Positions 46,192 to 55,884 of a stretch of 64,000 bases of DNA are shown here, one piece after another. The position numbers and the translations under genes were made by a program. The notes beneath the pieces were generated by a model. The model searched no databases. It saw only the letters and a list, made by a program, of their open reading frames with translations, and was not told the origin of the DNA. The DNA lies in contig CAWFKS010000016.1 of the NCBI GenBank assembly GCA_963816435.1, forward strand, positions 192,155 to 256,154, written 5' to 3'. Origin of the DNA: CAWFKS01 sp963816435. Its GTDB lineage: Bacteria > Pseudomonadota > Alphaproteobacteria > Rhizobiales > Rhizobiaceae. Positions within the stretch are counted from its first letter, which is position 1, and each line of letters opens with the position of its first letter.

Positions 46192-47499
46192 TTGCCGCGT
46201 CATGGCACAACGATGAGGCCCTCGGTCGCCAGAGCCGTGCGCTGGCTGCTGGCGGTGCTGATCATCGCCGCCGCGGCCCTGCCGGCCGCGGTGCCGGCCG
46301 CCCATGCCCAGGATCGGCCGAAGACGCTGTTCGACCTGCTGTTCAACCGCAGCGAGGAAAAGAAGCCGGCCCGCGCCGCACCGACGCGGTCTCGCGCCAC
46401 GTCTTCTTCCAGCAGGTCGAGCCGCGCCGAACCGGCAGCACCCGAACCGGCTCCCAATGTCGACAAGCTGGACAATGCCCGCGTCGTGCTGGTGGTCGGC
46501 GACTTCCTCGCCGGTGGACTGGCCGACGGATTGCAGGAAGCCTATTCGGAATCGGCCGGCGTGCGGGTTGTCGACCGGTCGAACGGCTCCTCGGGCTTCG
46601 TTCGCGACGATTACTATGACTGGCCCGGCAAGATCGACGAGTTCCTGGACGAGGAAAAGCCCGACGTCGTCGTTGCCATGCTGGGCTCCAACGACCGGCA
46701 GGCGATGAACGTCGCCGGTTCCAGCGAACGCCCGCGCTCCGAGGCCTGGCTCGAGGAATACCGCGCACGCGCCGCGCGTTTCGCCAAGAAGATACGCGAC
46801 CGCGGCATTCCGCTGATCTGGGTCGGGCTGCCAGCCTTCAAGTCGAGCACGATGTCGGCCGACATGCTGGCCTTCAACGACATCTACAAGGACGTGGTGG
46901 AGGAGGCCGGAGGCGAGTTCGTCGACATCTGGGACGGCTTCGTCGACGAGAACGGCGCCTTCACCGCCGTCGGCCCCGACATGAACGGCCAGCGCGTGCG
47001 GCTGCGTTCCTCCGACGGCATCAATCTCACCCGCTCGGGCAAGCGCAAGCTGGCCTTCTACGTCGAAAAGCCGCTGGCCAAGCTGCTCGGCAACGCCGTG
47101 TCGCCCGACACGACGACGCTCGACGACAGCCCCATTCCCGACTTCGCCGTCGAACCGGAAGTCCGCCGCGAACTCGACCGCACGGCGCCGATCTCGCTCT
47201 ACGATCCCACGCTGGACGGCGGGGAGACGCTGCTTGGCGCCGCTCCCGTCAGCGCACCGGCGGCCGCCGAAGCCGGAGACGACGGCATCGCCTCATCCGG
47301 GTTCTGCACCCGCCGTCGGCGACGACGGAGGACAAGGACGGGGACGGCCCAGTCGCGGATGACGATCGACGGGGTCGAGGCCTCGACGCAGCCAGGCCGC
47401 GCCGACGACTTCGTGCTGGTGCGCCGCGACGACGGCGGCAAGACCGCCGGCAGCACCGCCTCGACCGGGCCGGAGACGACCACGGCAATCACGAAGTAG
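46192..47499 (+). CDS. DUF459 SGNH/GDSL-type hydrolase, three compensating indels in the tail
   Basis: About 435 residues. The signal peptide ends PAAHAQ; a Ser/Arg-rich linker leads to an SGNH domain (VLVVGDFLAGGLADGL with Asp in place of the usual Ser region, VVVAMLGSNDRQAM, and the late DGINLTRSGKRKLAF). Near 47299, 47327 and 47367 the likely frame shifts three times by one extra base, giving back the first frame. As written, this produces an odd CTRRRRRRRTRT patch; corrected it reads SGSAPAVGDDEDKDGDG. Start is TTG 46192 with GGGAG upstream, or ATG 46213. Family members sit near peptidoglycan or EPS genes; it follows the transglycosylase by 13 bases. Confidence 0.82.
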   Translation: MPRHGTTMRPSVARAVRWLLAVLIIAAAALPAAVPAAHAQDRPKTLFDLLFNRSEEKKPARAAPTRSRATSSSSRSSRAEPAAPEPAPNVDKLDNARVVLVVGDFLAGGLADGLQEAYSESAGVRVVDRSNGSSGFVRDDYYDWPGKIDEFLDEEKPDVVVAMLGSNDRQAMNVAGSSERPRSEAWLEEYRARAARFAKKIRDRGIPLIWVGLPAFKSSTMSADMLAFNDIYKDVVEEAGGEFVDIWDGFVDENGAFTAVGPDMNGQRVRLRSSDGINLTRSGKRKLAFYVEKPLAKLLGNAVSPDTTTLDDSPIPDFAVEPEVRRELDRTAPISLYDPTLDGGETLLGAAPVSAPAAAEAGDDGIASSGFCTRRRRRRRTRTGTAQSRMTIDGVEASTQPGRADDFVLVRRDDGGKTAGSTASTGPETTTAITK

Positions 47500-47518
47500 G
47501 CTTGCGCCGCCGCGCCTG

Positions 47519-48974
47519 TCAGCGCGGCAGCAGCGTCGATCCCATCAGGAACTTGTCGATGGCGTGCGCGGCCTGCCGGCCCTCGCGGATCGCCCACACG
47601 ACCAGCGACTGGCCGCGCCGCACGTCGCCGGCGGCATAGAGCCTGTCGACATTGGTGCGGTATTCGAGTCTCGTCGGCCACGACGTTGGTCGAGCGGCGC
47701 GCGTCGACCGACGATCTCCAGCGCCTCGCCGAACTCGGCCAGCACGCCTTCCTGGCGCGCGCCTGCAAAGCCGATGGCGATGAAGGCGAGATCGGCGCGG
47801 ATGATGAACTCCGTGCCCTCGATCGGCTTGCGCTTCTCGTCGACCTCGCAGCACTTCACGCCGGTCAGGTGACCTTCCTCGCCGACGAACTCGAGCGTCG
47901 CCACCTGGAACTCGCGCTCCGCACCCTCGGCCTGGCTCGACGAGGTGCGCATCTTGGTCGCCCAGTAGGGCCACACCGTCAGCTTGTCTTCCTTTTCCGG
48001 CGGACGCGGGCGGATGTCGAGCTGGGTGACGCGCACCGCGCCCTGGCGGAAGGCGGTGCCGATGCAGTCGGACGCGGTGTCGCCGCCGCCGACCACGACG
48101 ACGTGCTTGCCGCCGGCCAGGATGGGCGCGGAAGGCCAGGCAACGGACTGGATGTCCTCGCCGCCGACGCGCTTGTTCTGCTGCACCAGGTAGGGCATCG
48201 CGTCATGCACGCCGGCAAGTCGGCGCCGGGAATGCCGGCCGGACGCGGCGTCTCGGAGCCGCCGCAATAGAGCACGGCGTCGAACTCGGCCAATAGCTCG
48301 GCGACCGGCTTGTCGACACCGACATTGACGCCGCAATGGAAGGTAACGCCCTCCCCCTGCATCTGCGCGACGCGGCGGTCGATATAGTGCTTTTCGATCT
48401 TGAAGTCGGGGATGCCGAAGCGCATCAGCCCGCCGGGGCGGCTCTCGCGCTCGAAGACGTGGACTTCGTGGCCGGCGCGGCCGAGCTGCTGGGCAGCCGC
48501 CATGCCGGCCGGGCCGGAGCCGATCACCGCGACCTTCTTGCCGGTGGTCTGCTCGGCCGGATAGGGGCGGATGAAGCCCTGCTCATAGGCCTTGTCGGCG
48601 ATCGCCTGCTCGATCGTCTTGATGGCGACCGGAATGTCCTCGAGGTTGAGCGTGCACGCCTCCTCGCAGGGTGCGGGACAGATGCGGCCCGTCCATTCGG
48701 GGAAGTTGTTGGTCGAGTGCAGGTTGCGGATCGCGCCTTCCCAGTCGTCGTGATAGACGAGGTCGTTCCAGTCCGGAATCTGGTTGTGCACCGGACAGCC
48801 CGTCGGCCCGTGGCAATACGGGATGCCGCAATCCATGCAGCGCGCGGCCTGCTTCTCGACCTCCTTGTCCGACATCGGCAGCGTGAACTCACGGAAATGC
48901 CGGATGCGGTCGGAAGCCGGCTGGTACTTGTGCACCTGCCGGTCGATCTCGAGAAATCCTGTTACCTTGCCCAT
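47519..48974 (-). pseudogene. gltD: Glutamate synthase small subunit, three frameshifts
   Basis: Corrected length about 484 residues. It feeds NADPH electrons to GltB. The N-terminal Fe-S region (CMDCGIPYC, CPAPCEEAC) and the first FAD motif VIGSGPAGMAAAQQLG are in the first frame. A missing base near 48220, then extra bases near 47707 and 47672, break the rest. Rejoined, it runs IPGADLAGVHDAMPYLVQQN, the NADPH motif VVVGGGDTASDCIGT, AFIAIGFAG and LYAAGDVRRGQSLVVWAI to LPR. It precedes gltB's stop by 66 bases in genome order and is transcribed after gltB. Confidence 0.92.
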
Positions 48975-49040
48975 TAGAACCTCCAGCCGGGCGCCGGCGA
49001 CAGGGTCGCCCGCGCTCGCCAAAAAATCGGTCTTGTCGTT

Positions 49041-52000
49041 CTACTCCGCCGCGAGCCCCATGCGCATGCGCTCCATCTCCTGCAGCGCACGGCGGTATTC
49101 GACCGGCATGACCTTGCGGAACTTTCCGCGATAGTCGGCCCAGTTGTCGAGGAGCTGCCGGGCGCGCGGCGAAGCGGTGTAGTGCATGTGGTTGGAGATG
49201 AGCTGCACCAGCCGCTCCTCGTCGTGGCGCGTCATGTCGCCCGACACGTCGACCCGGCCCTTGTGGGCGAGATCGCCGCCGTGGTGGTGCAGTTTCTCCA
49301 GCATGTCGTCTTCCTCGGGCACCGGCTCGAGCTCGACCATCGCCATGTTGCAGCGCTCGGCGAAATCACCCTCCTCGTCGAGGATGTAGGCGACGCCGCC
49401 CGACATGCCGGCCGCGAAGTTGCGGCCGGTGTAGCCGAGCACGACGACGACGCCTCCGGTCATGTATTCGCAGCCGTGGTCGCCCACGCCCTCCACCACC
49501 GCCACCGCGCCGGAGTTGCGCACCGCGAAGCGTTCGCCGGCGACGCCGCGGAAGTAGCACTCGCCCTCGATGGCGCCGTAGAGCACGGTGTTGCCGACGA
49601 TGATCGAGTTCTCGGCGATTGTGCGGGCGTTGTCGGCCGGCCGGATGACGATGCGGCCGCCCGAAAGGCCCTTGCCGACATAGTCGTTGCCGTCGCCGAT
49701 CAGGTCGAACGATATGCCGTGCGCCAGGAAGGCGCCGAACGACTGGCCTGCCGTGCCGGTGAGCTTCACCGAGATCGTGTCGTCGCGCAGCCCCTTGTGG
49801 CCGAAGCGCTTGGCGACCTCGCCCGACAGCATGGCACCGGTCGAGCGGTCGGTGTTGCGGATCGGCATTTCGATCGTCACCGGCTCGCGCGTTTCCAGCG
49901 CCGGCATCGCCTGCTCGATGAGGCGCCGGTCCAGCACGTCGTCGATCGGGTGCTTCTGGCGCTCGGTCCAGCGGATCGCGTCCTTCGGAGCGTCGGGCTT
50001 GTAGAAGATGCGCGTGAAGTCGAGTCCGCGCGCCTTCCAGTGCTCGATCATCTCGTGCTTGGCCAGCAGGTCGGACTCGCCGACGATCTCCTCGATCTTG
50101 CGGTATCCCATGGCGGCCAGCAGTTCGCGCACCTCTTCGGCGATGTAGAAGAAGTAGTTGATGACGTGCTCGGGCGCGCCCTTGAACCGCTTCCTCAGCA
50201 CCGGGTCCTGGGTGGCGATGCCGACCGGGCAGGTGTTGAGATGGCACTTGCGCATCATCAGGCAGCCGGCCGCGATCAGCGGTGCCGTCGAGAAGCCGAA
50301 CTCGTCGGCACCCAGAAGCGCGCCGACGACGACGTCGCGGCCGGTGCGCAGACCGCCGTCGACCTGCAGGGCCACGCGCGAGCGCAGGCCGTTGAGCACC
50401 AGCGTCTGGTGGGTCTCGGCAAGGCCGATCTCCCACGGCGAACCGGCATGCTTGAGCGAGGTCAGCGGCGAGGCGCCGGTGCCGCCGTCATAGCCGGCGA
50501 TGGTGATGTGGTCGGCGCGCGCCTTGGCGACACCCGCCGCAACCGTGCCGACGCCGACCTCCGAAACGAGCTTGACCGAGACGTCGCCCGACGGGTTGAC
50601 GTTCTTCAGGTCGTAGATGAGCTGCGCCAGGTCCTCGATCGAATAGATGTCGTGGTGCGGCGGCGGCGAGATCAGGCCGACGCCGGGCGTCGAGTGACGC
50701 ACCTTGGCAATCGTCGCGTCGACCTTGTGGCCGGGCAGCTGGCCGCCCTCGCCGGGCTTGGCGCCCTGCGCGACCTTGATCTGCATCATGTCGGAGTTGA
50801 CGAGATATTCCGCCGTCACGCCGAAGCGGCCGGACGCCACCTGCTTGATCGCCGAGCGCTCGGGGTTCTGCCCGCCGCCCGGCAGCGGCCGGTAGCGGTC
50901 GGCTTCCTCGCCGCCCTCGCCGGTGTTCGACTTGCCGCCGATCCGGTTCATGGCGATCGCCAGCGTGGTGTGCGCCTCGCGCGAGATCGAGCCGAACGAC
51001 ATGGCGCCGGTCGAAAACCGCTTGACGATCTCGGTGGCCGGCTCGACCTCGTCGATCGGCACCGGCTTGCGGCCGGTCGCGTCCGCCGTGCGGATGGTGA
51101 ACAGGCCGCGGATCGTCCGGGCCTTCGCCACCTCGGCGTCGATCTGGGCGGAAAACTCCTTGTAGGTCTCCCACGAGCCGCGCCTGACGGCATGCTGCAG
51201 CAGCGCCACGGCGTCGGGCGTCCACATGTGCTGCTCGCCGCGGATGCGGTACATGTATTCGCCGCCGACATCGAGCGCGTTGCGCAGCACCGGGTCCTCG
51301 CTGAAGGCGGACTGGTGGCGGCTCACGGTCTCGGCCGAAACCTCCTCCAGCCCGACGCCCTCGATCATCGTCGCGGTGCCGGTGAAATACTGCTCGACGA
51401 ATTCCGACGACAGGCCGATGGCGTCGAAGATCTGCGCGCCGCAATAGGACTGGTAGGTGGAGATGCCCATCTTGGACATCACCTTGAGGATGCCCTTGCC
51501 GATCGACTTGATGTAGCGGGTCACCACTTCCTGCGGATCGACCTCGGGCGGGAACTCGCCGCGCCGGTGCATGTCGACCAGCGTGTCGAAGGCCAGGTAC
51601 GGGTTGATCGCCTCCGCGCCGTAGCCGGCGAGGCAGCAGAAATGATGCACCTCGCGCGGCTCGCCGGATTCGACCACCAGCCCGACCGCGGTGCGCAGGC
51701 CCTTGCGGATCAGGTGATGGTGGACGGCGGCCGTCGCCAGCAGCATCGGGATGGCGATGCGGTCGGGGCCGATCTGCCGGTCCGACAGGATGATGATGTT
51801 GTAGCCGCCGGCGACCGCGGCCTCGGCCCGGTCGCACAGCCGGGTCAGCGCGCCCGGCATGCCGGCCGCCCCCTCCTGCACGGCATAGGTGATGTCGAGC
51901 GTCTTGGTGTCGAACCGGTCCTCGGTGTGGCCGATCGAGCGGATCTTTTCCAGATCGCCATTGGTCAGGATCGGCTGGCGCACCTCGAGCCGCTTGCGAC

Positions 52001-53765
52001 GCGAGGAGCCGATCAGGTCGAAGATGTTCGGCCGCGGCCCGATGAACGACACCAGGCTCATCACCAGCTCCTCGCGGATCGGGTCGATCGGCGGGTTGGT
52101 GACCTGGGCGAAGTTCTGCTTGAAATAGGTGTAGAGCAGCTTCGACTTGTCCGACATCGCCGAGATCGGCGTGTCGGTGCCCATCGAGCCGATCGCCTCC
52201 TGGCCGGTCGTGGCCATCGGCGCCATCAGGATGCGCGTGTCCTCCTGCGTGTAGCCGAAGGCCTGCTGGCGATCGAGCAGGGTGACGTCGCGCCTCAGCG
52301 CGCGCGGCTCCACCGGCTTCAGCTCTTCCAGGATGAGCTGGGTGTTGCCGAGCCACTGGCGGTAGGGGTGCTTGCGGGCGATCTCCGACTTGATCTCCTC
52401 GTCCGAGACGATGCGGCCCTTTTCCAGGTCGATCAAAAGCATGCGGCCGGGCTGCAGGCGCCAGCGCGTGACGATCTTTTCTTCCGGAATGTCGAGCACG
52501 CCGGCTTCCGAGGCCATGATGACGCGGTCGTCGTCGGTGACGACGTAGCGCGCCGGCCTCAGCCCGTTGCGGTCGAGCGTGGCGCCGATCTGCAGGCCGT
52601 CGGTGAAGGCGACCGCGGCCGGCCCGTCCCACGGCTCCATCAGCGCGGCGTGGTACTCGTAGAAAGCCTTGCGGTCCTCGTCCATGAGCTTGTTGCCGGC
52701 CCAGGCTTCCGGGATCAGCATCATCATGGCGTGGGCGAGCGAGTAGCCGCCCTGGTAGAGGAACTCCAGCGCGTTGTCGAAACAGGCGGTATCCGACTGC
52801 CCCTCGTAGGAGATCGGCCACAGCTTGGAGATGTCGTTGCCGAACAGTTCGGAATCGACCGACGCCTGGCGCGCCGCCATCCAGTTGACGTTGCCCCTTA
52901 GCGTGTTGATCTCGCCGTTGTGGGCGACCATGCGATAGGGATGCGCGAGCTTCCACGACGGGAAGGTGTTGGTCGAGAACCGCTGGTGGACCAGCACCAG
53001 CGCCGTCTCGAAGCGCGGATCGGTGAGGTCCTTGTAGTAGGCCCCCACCTGGTAGGCCAGGAACATGCCCTTGTAGACGATGGTGCGCGCCGACATCGAC
53101 ACGATGTAGCAGCCATTGTCGTAGCCGCCGGTCTCCTCGTAGATGCGGCCCGAAATGACCTTGCGCAGGATGTAGAGGCGGCGCTCGTAGTCCTCGTCGC
53201 TCTCCACCGACGGGTCGCGTCCGATGAAGACCTGGCGATGCACCGGTTCGGAAGCCGCGATGTGCGGCGCCTTGGACAGCGAGGAATTGTCGACCGGCAC
53301 GTCGCGGAAGCCGATCAGCGGCTGCCCCTCGGCCTGTGCCACCTCGGCGATGATGTCCTCGATATGGGCGCGCAGCTCCTCGTCGCGCGGCATGAAGACG
53401 TGGCCGACCGCGTAGGAGCCGGCCGGCGGCAGCTCGATGCCCTGCTTCGCCATCTCCTCGCGGAAGAAGCGGTCGGGAATCTGCACCAGCACGCCGGCGC
53501 CGTCGCCCATCAGCGGGTCGGCGCCGACCGCACCGCGATGGGTGAGGTTTTCCAGCATCGACAGGCCGTCGGCCAGGATCTGGTGCGACTTCGCGCCCTT
53601 CATGTTGGCGATGAAGCCGACGCCGCACGCGTCGTGCTCGCGGCGCGGGTCGTAGAGGCCGCGCGCGCCGGGCAGGCCCGACATGGAGGTGGTTTTGACG
53701 GCAGCCGCCTTCGTCTGGGCGGCCGGCGCAAGCGCAGTCGTCGCAGATGGCGAAATGTCCGTCAT
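49041..53765 (-). CDS. gltB: Glutamate synthase large subunit
   Basis: A full-length 1574-residue enzyme converting glutamine and 2-oxoglutarate to two glutamates. A 46-residue propeptide-like leader precedes the nucleophile C47 (HDACGVGF) of the class II amidotransferase domain. The central and FMN-binding domains follow (KISTYQSYCGAQ region, then GEGGEEADRY and GGTGASPLTSLKHAG), with the 3Fe-4S ligands in CHLNTCPVGIATQ, and the C-terminal beta-helix GXXGXXXG repeats. Forms an operon with gltD. No indel was seen over 4.7 kb. Confidence 0.97.
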   Translation of the reverse strand: MTDISPSATTALAPAAQTKAAAVKTTSMSGLPGARGLYDPRREHDACGVGFIANMKGAKSHQILADGLSMLENLTHRGAVGADPLMGDGAGVLVQIPDRFFREEMAKQGIELPPAGSYAVGHVFMPRDEELRAHIEDIIAEVAQAEGQPLIGFRDVPVDNSSLSKAPHIAASEPVHRQVFIGRDPSVESDEDYERRLYILRKVISGRIYEETGGYDNGCYIVSMSARTIVYKGMFLAYQVGAYYKDLTDPRFETALVLVHQRFSTNTFPSWKLAHPYRMVAHNGEINTLRGNVNWMAARQASVDSELFGNDISKLWPISYEGQSDTACFDNALEFLYQGGYSLAHAMMMLIPEAWAGNKLMDEDRKAFYEYHAALMEPWDGPAAVAFTDGLQIGATLDRNGLRPARYVVTDDDRVIMASEAGVLDIPEEKIVTRWRLQPGRMLLIDLEKGRIVSDEEIKSEIARKHPYRQWLGNTQLILEELKPVEPRALRRDVTLLDRQQAFGYTQEDTRILMAPMATTGQEAIGSMGTDTPISAMSDKSKLLYTYFKQNFAQVTNPPIDPIREELVMSLVSFIGPRPNIFDLIGSSRRKRLEVRQPILTNGDLEKIRSIGHTEDRFDTKTLDITYAVQEGAAGMPGALTRLCDRAEAAVAGGYNIIILSDRQIGPDRIAIPMLLATAAVHHHLIRKGLRTAVGLVVESGEPREVHHFCCLAGYGAEAINPYLAFDTLVDMHRRGEFPPEVDPQEVVTRYIKSIGKGILKVMSKMGISTYQSYCGAQIFDAIGLSSEFVEQYFTGTATMIEGVGLEEVSAETVSRHQSAFSEDPVLRNALDVGGEYMYRIRGEQHMWTPDAVALLQHAVRRGSWETYKEFSAQIDAEVAKARTIRGLFTIRTADATGRKPVPIDEVEPATEIVKRFSTGAMSFGSISREAHTTLAIAMNRIGGKSNTGEGGEEADRYRPLPGGGQNPERSAIKQVASGRFGVTAEYLVNSDMMQIKVAQGAKPGEGGQLPGHKVDATIAKVRHSTPGVGLISPPPHHDIYSIEDLAQLIYDLKNVNPSGDVSVKLVSEVGVGTVAAGVAKARADHITIAGYDGGTGASPLTSLKHAGSPWEIGLAETHQTLVLNGLRSRVALQVDGGLRTGRDVVVGALLGADEFGFSTAPLIAAGCLMMRKCHLNTCPVGIATQDPVLRKRFKGAPEHVINYFFYIAEEVRELLAAMGYRKIEEIVGESDLLAKHEMIEHWKARGLDFTRIFYKPDAPKDAIRWTERQKHPIDDVLDRRLIEQAMPALETREPVTIEMPIRNTDRSTGAMLSGEVAKRFGHKGLRDDTISVKLTGTAGQSFGAFLAHGISFDLIGDGNDYVGKGLSGGRIVIRPADNARTIAENSIIVGNTVLYGAIEGECYFRGVAGERFAVRNSGAVAVVEGVGDHGCEYMTGGVVVVLGYTGRNFAAGMSGGVAYILDEEGDFAERCNMAMVELEPVPEEDDMLEKLHHHGGDLAHKGRVDVSGDMTRHDEERLVQLISNHMHYTASPRARQLLDNWADYRGKFRKVMPVEYRRALQEMERMRMGLAAE

Positions 53766-54284
53766 CGTTCCTTCCTCCGTTTCGCGCCCGCAGGCGCCTC
53801 AGCGGTTGCCGGGCGGCACGAACATCGCGCAGTCCCGGCTGGTTAAGCGGCATATCTTCCGAAAAGCCGTCGAGCCGTGGTGGCGGTCCGCAAATCCCGC
53901 CTTGCGGTAACGGCACGTCGCCGGCCATGCAAGCCGTCACCTGCCGGGATACCGCTCGCAACAAGCGCCGGACCGGCGTCCAACCATACGCCAATCCGGC
54001 AGCCGATGCGCGGATAAATAAGACAGCAATGCTGTCCTAATTGCATATGGCAGAAAAGCTCGCGCCCCGCAAGACGGAAACGACAAGTTTGCAGCCCTTT
54101 GCCGCAACAATCTTACGCGACCGGTCGCCCCGCAGCAACTTTCCGTCTCGGGGCCGTTCACGCTCGCGCGCGACCCTACCCTGCGGTGGAACGTCGCCCG
54201 CAGCCGCGCCCACCGCCCCCTTGCCCCGTCGGCGTGGCGAAGGCAAAGTCGCCCCGCCTCCCTCATCCTTTTCCGGAAAAAGAC
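53766..54284. other. 519-base intergenic region between gltB and the threonine aldolase gene
   Basis: This divergent promoter region holds no convincing gene. A short frame from ATG 54046 has Arg/Pro-rich, shadow-like translation and poor third-position bias. The only strong element is the palindrome at 54022-54036. No glycine riboswitch pattern was recognised ahead of the aldolase. Confidence 0.5.
54022..54036. promoter_or_regulatory. Perfect palindrome GACAGCA-A-TGCTGTC, putative operator
   Basis: Two 7-base arms around one base in an AT-richer stretch (AAATAAGACAG before, CCTAATTGCATATG after). It lies 257 bases upstream of gltB and 249 of the aldolase. The shape suits a dimeric repressor or activator; the regulator is not known. 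Confidence 0.4.
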
Positions 54285-55334
54285 ATGAATTTCGCCTCTG
54301 ACAACTGGGCCGGCGCCCATCCGAAGATTGCCGCCGCATTGGTGGACCACGCCTCCGGCTTCGCCGCCGCCTACGGAACCAGCGATCTCGACAGGAAGGT
54401 CGAGCGCACGTTCGCCGAGATATTCGAGCGCGAGGTGGCGGTGTTCTTCGTCGCCACCGGCACGGCGGCGAACTCGCTGTCGATGACGGCGCTGAACCGG
54501 CCGGGCGGCGTCGCCTTCGCCCACCGCGAGGCGCACATGCTGGCCGACGAGTGCGGCGCGCCGGAATATTTCACCGGCGGCGCCCGGTTGTGCCCGGTCG
54601 ACGGCGCGCTCGGGCGGATGGACCCGCGCGAACTCGACGCCGCAATCCGCCGCTACCCTGCGGAATTCATCCACTCCGGCCAGCCGATGGCGGTGTCCGT
54701 CACCCAGACGACGGAGGTCGGCACCGTCTATTCGCTCGATGCCATCGCCGGGATCTCCGAGGTGGCGAAGCGCCACGGCCTGCCGCTGCACATGGACGGC
54801 GCCCGCTTCGCCAATGCGCTCGCCGCGCTCGACACCACGCCGGCCGAGATGACCTGGAAGCGCGGCGTCGACATTCTCTCCTTCGGCGGCACCAAGAACG
54901 GCTGCTGGTGCGCCGAGGCGGTCGTCGTGTTCGACCCCGCAAAGGCCGCCGACATCCCCTTCCTCAGGAAGCGCGCCGCACAGCTGTTTTCGAAGTCGCG
55001 CTTCATCGCCGCCCAGTTCGAGGCCTATTTCGCCGACGGGCTGTGGCTGGAAACCGCGCGCCACTCCAACGCCATGGCGGCGCGGCTGGCCGCCCATGTC
55101 GACACGGCGTCCGGCGCGCGGCTCGGCTGGAAGCCCGGCGCCAACGAGGTGTTCCCTATCCTGCCGAAGGACCGCGCCGAGGCGCTGCGCAAGGATGGTG
55201 CCGTCTTCTATCCATGGCACCCGCCGCATGGCTTTGCCGGCTCGATCGGCGAGGACGAGACGATGACGCGCTTCGTCACCAGCTTCGCTACGACGCAGGA
55301 AGAGGTCGACCGCTTCGGCGAACTGATCGCCTGA
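54285..55334 (+). CDS. Low-specificity L-threonine aldolase/beta-eliminating lyase
   Basis: A 349-residue PLP enzyme of fold type I that splits threonine or allo-threonine into glycine and acetaldehyde. PLP-binding features: FVATGTAANSLSM, the His in HREAHMLADECGAPE, the Asp/Arg in LHMDGARFANAL, and the Schiff-base Lys in SFGGTKNGCW. ATG 54285 starts at MNFASDNWAG, the family N-terminus. It stands alone, 152 bases before the bufferin operon. Confidence 0.9.
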   Translation: MNFASDNWAGAHPKIAAALVDHASGFAAAYGTSDLDRKVERTFAEIFEREVAVFFVATGTAANSLSMTALNRPGGVAFAHREAHMLADECGAPEYFTGGARLCPVDGALGRMDPRELDAAIRRYPAEFIHSGQPMAVSVTQTTEVGTVYSLDAIAGISEVAKRHGLPLHMDGARFANALAALDTTPAEMTWKRGVDILSFGGTKNGCWCAEAVVVFDPAKAADIPFLRKRAAQLFSKSRFIAAQFEAYFADGLWLETARHSNAMAARLAAHVDTASGARLGWKPGANEVFPILPKDRAEALRKDGAVFYPWHPPHGFAGSIGEDETMTRFVTSFATTQEEVDRFGELIA

Positions 55335-55422
55335 CGCCAGCCACGGCGCACGGCGCGCTTCACGCCACCGTCAGCACCACGTGAGAACTGGTCGCGCGCC
55401 ATTGATTTCACAGTGACCGCCG

Positions 55423-55478
55423 CCTCTGGAACATGGGTTGCGACCGGAAAACGAACCGGTTGCAACCACACCCAGAGG
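55423..55478 (+). promoter_or_regulatory. Nested hairpin in the bufA1 leader that covers the ribosome-binding site
   Basis: Outer arms CCTCTGG (55423-55429) and CCAGAGG (55472-55478) pair perfectly. Inside lies a 12-base stem, GGTTGCGACCGG (55436-55447) with CCGGTTGCAACC (55456-55467), having one G-U pair and loop AAAACGAA. The right outer arm contains most of the Shine-Dalgarno sequence AGAGGAGG ahead of ATG 55487, so folding would hide it. This suggests translational control of the precursor; the trigger is unknown. Confidence 0.55.
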
Positions 55479-55486
55479 AGGACTCC

Positions 55487-55846
55487 ATGTCCGTCAGGAA
55501 ATCCACCGTCACCGCCGCAGGGCTCGCCGGCGCCGTCGCCGTGGCGCTCGGTTCCATCGCCATGGCCGCGCCGATGAGCGAGGACGCGATGATGGCCAGC
55601 AAGGCGGCCGGCAACGTCCAGTGCTACGGCGTCGCGCTTGCCGGCCAGAACGACTGCGCCGCCGGCCCCGGCACCACCTGCGCCGGCACCTCCAAGGTCG
55701 ACTACCAGGGCAACGCCTGGACCATGGTCAAGGACGGCACCTGCGAGACTTCGATGCCGGTGCTCGGCAAGTCCGGCGACACCGTCGAGCTTCCCGGCGA
55801 CCGCATGGGCTCGCTGAAGCCGCTCGACCGCGACCGTCCGTCGTAA
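55487..55846 (+). CDS. bufA1: BufA1-type bufferin precursor (DUF2282)
   Basis: A 119-residue protein with a signal peptide to about residue 28 and four cysteines, C46, C57, C65 and C86, in the DUF2282 pattern QCYGVALAGQNDCAAG, TTCAGTSKVDYQG, KDGTC. The family is the precursor of bufferins, ribosomal peptides whose Cys are turned into thiooxazole-type rings by an MNIO enzyme and which bind copper in Caulobacter, as I recall. The whole protein, not a short core, is modified. The MNIO gene follows 38 bases later. A good AGAGGAGG is 5-12 bases before the ATG, inside a predicted hairpin. Confidence 0.9.
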   Translation: MSVRKSTVTAAGLAGAVAVALGSIAMAAPMSEDAMMASKAAGNVQCYGVALAGQNDCAAGPGTTCAGTSKVDYQGNAWTMVKDGTCETSMPVLGKSGDTVELPGDRMGSLKPLDRDRPS

Positions 55847-55884
55847 GCGGAACGCAAGGCCGGAAACGCGGGAGGAGGAAGCCG

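Noticed and set aside
49182..52901. 1239-codon open frame antisense to gltB
   Set aside because: Opposite a full-length conserved enzyme in GC-rich DNA; the translation is Arg/His/Asp/Val-rich and has no recognisable domain. Long antisense frames are expected here.
54237..54284. Glycine riboswitch ahead of the threonine aldolase
   Set aside because: The conserved glycine-aptamer cores could not be found in the leader.
54046..54301. Short frame starting MAEKLAPRKTETTS in the gltB-aldolase gap
   Set aside because: Third-position GC bias is weak, it becomes Arg/Pro-rich, overlaps the aldolase start, and no ribosome-binding site precedes it.
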